The notes below the pieces were generated by a model that worked only from the letters and a program-made list of their open reading frames with translations, was not told the origin of the DNA and ran no database searches. From Ectocarpus siliculosus (taxonomy: Eukaryota; Sar; Phaeophyceae; Ectocarpales; Ectocarpaceae): a stretch of DNA of 16,323 nucleotides. The stretch lies in assembly GCA_000310025.1 (NCBI GenBank), contig FN649733.1:2165364-2181686 (forward strand). Direction: 5' to 3'. Made by a program: the position numbers and the translations under genes. Below are positions 9,701-15,700 of this stretch, one piece after another; within the stretch, counting starts at the first letter, position 1, and each line of letters opens with the position of its first letter.

Positions 9701-12700
9701 GGCCCTAAAACATCGTAATAGCCGAACTGGAATAATACATGCCTACGTCGTAGACGAAAACTTGGCCACAACTCCACTATCGAGGCACCCACTCCGCTAC
9801 GATACCGACGCTTACATACCGGTCGCCCCGGTGGTCTAGTTGGTAGCCTCGTAACCTTCTAGAGGTCAGGTCAGGGGTTCGAATCCCGGCGTAGGCGAGC
9901 TTTTCTTGCAAAGTGAGTTTTTCTCTCGCTTCCGCTCCTGGCCAAGTGGATAGCGCTAGTTCGTGTGTACACAGAGGGAAGAGAGTGCTGAACTCTTCTC
10001 GCATTAAAAATTGAAGGCGAAGTACCGCAGAAGGGGAGGGTAGAGAGAGGCTCTTCTGTGTGACCACGGGTTGGAATAAACGGCACTAGTGCTGTGAGCG
10101 CTGATTTGAAGTGAAGAACAAAAAAAATAAATAAAAATACCTCGTCTGCAGGATGAGCTGCGCTCTCCGGGGCCCAATCCCGTGCAGGTCGGTGAGCTCC
10201 GCGCTGCTCGCCTGCCGTGAGTTACACGGACGGTTGTTGCTCTTCACATTGTGATCAAAAACCGTTCCGGTCTACTCTCAGTGCGTTCTACTGTCCAAAC
10301 CGGTTCAACTGGCGCGGACGCCTTCCGTGGTTACAGGCCAACGAGCCGAAACGATCCAATGAAAAATAAAAAAGCAAGACCGAACACCTTCGTGCGTGAT
10401 CGATCACGCGGGGCCATTTCCGGGAGGTAACGCTGGAGCTCTGAGCAGCACATCCGCGACGACCACACGGCCACGCGTCCACACCCGACCCTCGCCTCCT
10501 TCACGTACAGGTATGACCACCACCCGGCAAACAACTACCGAAATACGTGTAGCGCTACACAAAATGGAGGAATTGATTTCGGGGTAGGAGTGGTTTTCCC
10601 ACAATCGGAGTCCGTATTGTTGCGCACGACTAACACAAGGCCGGGTCTCTCTTGCCCTTCCCCTTGTTGCTGCTCCTGCCGCCGCTATTCCTTCGTATTA
10701 CGGCCTCGTCGGTATGTTTACCTGGTTCATGATGTCTACGACCTGCTTCTCCAGCTTGCCGCTCAGCCCCCTGTTCATCGCACGCAGGCGCTCCTGCGAC
10801 GGGGTGGAGAAACCAACCGCACAGAGAGTAACGCCACAGCAAACACGACAGAAGTGCCCCACGTCTCGTCTCTCGTTTGCATTGAACGTTCGCTCACAAT
10901 TTCCAGACCACCCGCCGCATACACGGCATGCCTTTCGCTGAAGCTACCGCTAGCGCCGGCACCGGAGAAATTGAGCACCGAAAAACCTAAAAAATGCAAG
11001 AACTTGAGCACCATTTGTGAGCTCGGTTAAGATCCCCTGCACTAAAACCTCTATAGCGACCATTCGTAGCATGACCCTAGGAATACAGTAAGAACAGACC
11101 CCGGCCGAAAACTATAATAGAGATTCTTAAGCGGGGGGGATAGCTGTAGAACAACAAGACGTAATTACCCCCCTGCTCCGTGTGGCACCGTACCGACCTC
11201 ACTGGGTGCCTCTCTTGCATTGGCCGATGGCATGCATGCGACACCTGTTCAGGGATTGCTGTCGGGGCCCGGAAAAAGCTCGGGTCTCAAGGAAACGAAC
11301 GAGCGGACAACTGACGAACCACCTGTTGCGGGCACCTTCGGCCGAAACCACAAACAGAAAGGGACAACCGCACCACAACCACGGGTCTCTCCCATAAGAC
11401 CCACCACCCCACACCACCCCAGGCAGCGGCTACTAGCGGTTTCTCCCACCGGAACAACAAAGAGAACCACAGTGGTGGTCCCGATATACCGTGCCGCGGT
11501 GTAGTGACAGGCCAAAATCACCGCGGTAAATCGGGACACCGCAATACTGAGCGTTGGGGAATATATAGCTTCTAGTATGGTAGCCAAATCCTGTGACAAG
11601 CGATTATTACCGCGGTACGGTGCATCGGAACCACCACCACGGCAGTTTCAAACAAACACAAATCGCCAACGGCACCACAACCCACGGGTCTCTCTCACAA
11701 GAAGCCTCACCACCTACCTGCGCGTCCATGCTCTCCCCGTCAAACTGTTCCTCCTCCTCCTCCTCCTCTGGCCCGGCCTCCCCCAGACCGCAGTACCCAC
11801 CGTCCTCCCCCGCCCCTGGGCTGGCCTCTTCGCTCAAGGAAACTCCCCGGGCGTGGTCGTGATCGCCGGCAGTTTCTCGAGGGCGTGAGGGCGAACGGTA
11901 GGGTTCTGAGGCGGCGGTGGCGAGCAAGCTTGATGCCGACATTTTGTCTCCGAGGCCGGCCATGTCGAGGCCGACATCCTGGGTCATCGTCACCGCCGTT
12001 GTTGTTGTTAGTACATGGTGTTGCATTAGTGTTGGTGTCATTGTTGTTGGTGGTGGTGTTTTTGGTGGTGCGTTGTACCATCGCTGCTTGGCGTTGATGG
12101 TGAGCGGTGTGATGCCGTTTCAGCGTTGCTGCGTACTTCGAATCTTGTCTAACAACCATCGGTGAAGTTGTGCTTGTTGTGGTTCTTGGTGTCTTCGTCA
12201 GCTTCTACTCCCTAGATACTCCGACCACGGCACAACATAGTAGAGCAAACCGCGCCGAAAACATTATGCTACAGCAGCACATAGCCGAAGCATACGTCTC
12301 GGTATCCTCTCCATGAGAAGAAGCGAAAAACACATGGCCGCCACGTACAGAGTAAACACAACAACTCTCCCGTTAGACAAACGACCGCACCTAGATACCA
12401 CGCCATACATATCTACATCAAGAGCGACGAACAACATCCGCACCATACGTCGTTCATAGAGAGCACAGCAGTCAAGGTGACCTTCTCCTGGCGACCTCAG
12501 CTAACTTCACGAAAGATCCGGTGTGCACGCAACCTCCTGTTGACTTCACACCAAATGCCCGCAAGATTTGTGTACGCGGTCTGCAATAAAATGATGAAAC
12601 AGAGAAATGACAAAATGAATGGACAAAAAAACATCTACGCCTGGCGCCACCAGTCACATCATGCCGTAATCACGTAGACATCCATCACCTGGTCATTCGG

Positions 12701-15700
12701 CGACGCGGAACACCTACCCGTACCGGACACGCACGGCATGGCATCGCGGGAACCCGTGAAAGCGCGAGCTAGCGGCGACGACCGCCTGGGGCTGAGTGGA
12801 AAAATGGCGGCATAAAAACGAAACAAAGCGAAGCACACGCAACAGTGAGAGAGAGACATGTTATTACCAGGTTATGTGCCGGGAGCCATGCTGTGCGTTT
12901 CGTGCGAAGGAGACACCACGCAGAAATTGAGTACACGTTCATAGCACGAAAGACGTCCAATAGCAACGGACCTACTTTTTTAAAGCTCGATTGCTCTACA
13001 ACCAAGGGGGTGCAAAAAACAAGGGGGTGCAAGAAAGCGCCCGGTAATGTACGGAAAGTCCTCAACGAGATGTTCCGAAAACCGCCAGCTTGGTTGTGGA
13101 GTACTGGGGCTTTGAAGTTTGGTCGAGGGGGGTTGCCATCTCTCCGCCTCTTACGGTACGGTAATACAGAAGGAGAGAAAAAAAAAAACACACACACAAC
13201 AACAACAACACCAACAACAACAACAACAACAACGGGGAGCGCCTTTTTTTTTACACTTTGGAGGTTGGGGGCTAAATTTTTCAAATGGTGGGTTCGGGTC
13301 GCGCTCCGACCCTAGAGGAAGGAAAGGCCCCCGAAGGCGGACCAAAAGGTTACCCCCCCCCGCCCGCCCCCGGGACGTCCCGTAGGGGGATGGGGAGAAG
13401 GTCCAGGGGGCCCACATCTTTTTCCAGTTTTTGGGCGGCCTTTGGGCAAGCTTTGGATGACAAACGTGCCGGCGTCCCGGGGGCGTTGACCCACGCAATA
13501 CCCCAAACCGGAGAGACAATTATGGCAGGGGGGGGGGGGGGGGGTGACCGGGCACACAGGTGGAGAGCGACATGGGGTCGGCAAGGACAGCGTACAAAAA
13601 TGGAAATGCCCTAAATTTCTTCTCTTCAGGATACGATCAGCATAGCATCTGCACCTGTTTTCGTGGAAAGAAATTCAAACGAAAACAAACGAAATCCAGC
13701 CGGTTTTCTCCCTCCCATCAACTGCAAAGACTTCAACAACATCCCCTTCGACTGTGGCATTATCTCGAAAGGGTATACTGTTCCCAGTTTTTCTTTGGTT
13801 GTATGTAGACTTTCTGACAATAAAACACCACACAAACAAACAAATCCTTACCGTTCTTCCTCGTCGTCCAAGAGGGCTTCCAACCTGGCGATCTTTTTCC
13901 GAAGCCTGGGCTTGTAGGCCTGGGAACGGGGGGTGCCGCCGCAAGAACAAACGCAAAATACAACGCCAGTGAACCTCACGGCATGCATGTAACTCGACAG
14001 AGTGCCGGTACATCATGAACTGCTGTAGCTGTTGACCAACGTTCGCGAAAAACGAAACCCAAGAGAAAACCGTGCCGCAACTAAAAACGGCAAGCAAGAA
14101 CGTCAAACATACCCGTGAAGGATCCAAGCGTTGGACGACGTCAAAAAAGCATGTTTTCCCCCATGTCACCAACGGATTTTTCCACCACGCAATTCAATGG
14201 AGCCTCTAGTGTTTACTTGTTTCCCTATATAAAAAAAATATCACATAGACAGGTGGCACGCTATATGAAAACGCAGCAGCAGCAGCAGCAGTGAGTATCC
14301 TAGTATCCTATCTCGCGCGTGGGAATGTAGACTACATCTATCCTTTGGCGAGGAGAGAAGAGATGCATAGGTCATCTACGACACCCAAAATCCTGTGATG
14401 GACCCCAGCAACTGGTAGAGAGCTGCGGCCTGTGCCCGACGGGAAATTCACGCTCCAATGCGATAGGAAACCGATCCGTAGGACTTACTTGTAGCAACAC
14501 CAGGATCATAGGTCAGACCGGTTTCAACGTACTCACAACATTCACCGCCACAACCACTACCTAGATATTGCCCTAAGTAGACCGCAGCATGCGTGTCTTC
14601 TCTACTTATGGGGCTTCTATATCTCACCTCAGGCAGCGTCACCATGGCCGTCTCGTACTTGCGCAGAGCCGCGGCAAGACGCCCCTCCGCCGCCGCCTTT
14701 TTCCCTTCCTCAATCAGCACCCTTTGCAGAGGCGGAGAGAGAGAGAGAGAGAGAGATGTACAAAGTCAAGAGAACGTGAAAACAGTCCGAATGGTAGAGG
14801 AGGGCGGGGGATTGCACGCCAGCGTGTAGTACCGTAAGGGTGCAAGAGTATGCATGGGGGTGCGATCGATGGTTCAATGAGATCGTTCTGTTAACTTTTA
14901 TAACGCACTGGGGTCGATATCATCGATCGCCGTTAGATAATCGAATTAAATCATTTCGTTCTTGGTTTTTGATCGCAAGGGGGTGCGATATACACCGGTA
15001 CGTGCGATATCACCGAACCGTGCGTTCTCTCGCGATTCAGTACGGTAAACGAAAGAGGTGCGTGGGCGAAGTGAGACTGTTCTTCCCGAAGATAGAACTG
15101 TTCTTTCCGAAGAAAATAGTAAGAATCAAAGCGTCATCATACATACCACGACACGGTACGTCATTGTAGTTGTAGATCTTATCGGGGTTGCTATTTTTGG
15201 GGCCTGAAGCGATCTATCTCGGTGTTATACTGTATATGTGCTGAGTCGGAAAACCAGTCGCTAGTGATTATGCGGCGGCAATATCCAGGGAAAGTTCAAA
15301 CTTGGCACACGGTATCTACGAAATCGCTATGTGCATTCGGTACATGTACATTCCTCGTGCGATCGACTTTGCCGCTCTCGGGACGGATTTTGGATTTTGG
15401 TCCAGCGAGGTGTTTAACGGAGTCGGGCGAGGCAACATTTGACACAGAACCTGGCGCTATTGCCCTGCTTGTTTGTGTTACACACGCTCGGCATTCGGTG
15501 CACGAACCTGCATCCGCGCACCTACTACTGCTGTACATGTATGTATGCCGTCTACATTTATTGGTGTGCACTGCGGAACTGCTCCACCCCGCCACCTGCG
15601 ATCATGCGATCATGCACATTCAAGAAGAATCCAAATGTGTACTGCAGCCTTGTTACGAGGTGCTGCAATGGCCTCGACGCGCGCCATGCCCCGCGTTTTG

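Larger units (their letters stand above)
8792..9820. other. Remainder of the last host intron
   Basis: No supported gene. It holds a CA microsatellite (about 8845-8861), a C run (8927-8934), the inverted repeat pair 8999-9011/9241-9253, a 9-bp palindrome (9096-9116), a TTAGGG-type block (9160-9174), a 13-base direct repeat AACCTAGCCTTGC (9191-9203 and 9214-9226), and the palindrome TGACACCTGTGTCA (9585-9598). The minus-strand reading at about 8840-9140 is open but has no splice or homology support. Confidence 0.6.
12581..13851. other. Host intron with homopolymers and (AAC)n
   Basis: No supported gene. It contains a doubled CAAGGGGGTGCAA (13003-13015 and 13020-13032), an A-run plus (CA)n/(AAC)n tract (13178-13233), a homopolymer-dense block (about 13240-13480) and a 17-base G run (13528-13544). 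Long readings in this block on either strand are low-complexity. Confidence 0.6.

Noticed and set aside
9824-9898. A functional tRNA gene
   Set aside because: The A and B boxes are good, but acceptor, anticodon and T stems pair poorly, and the sequence continues into an A-tailed SINE body.
10590-11030. 146-codon plus-strand ORF
   Set aside because: It covers the well-supported minus-strand coiled-coil exon and has low-complexity content.
13852-14721. ERCC6L/SNF2-type helicase N-terminal TPR
   Set aside because: The TPR-like exons resembled it at first, but no helicase motifs follow, and the same frame leads to a coiled coil and (HhH)2.
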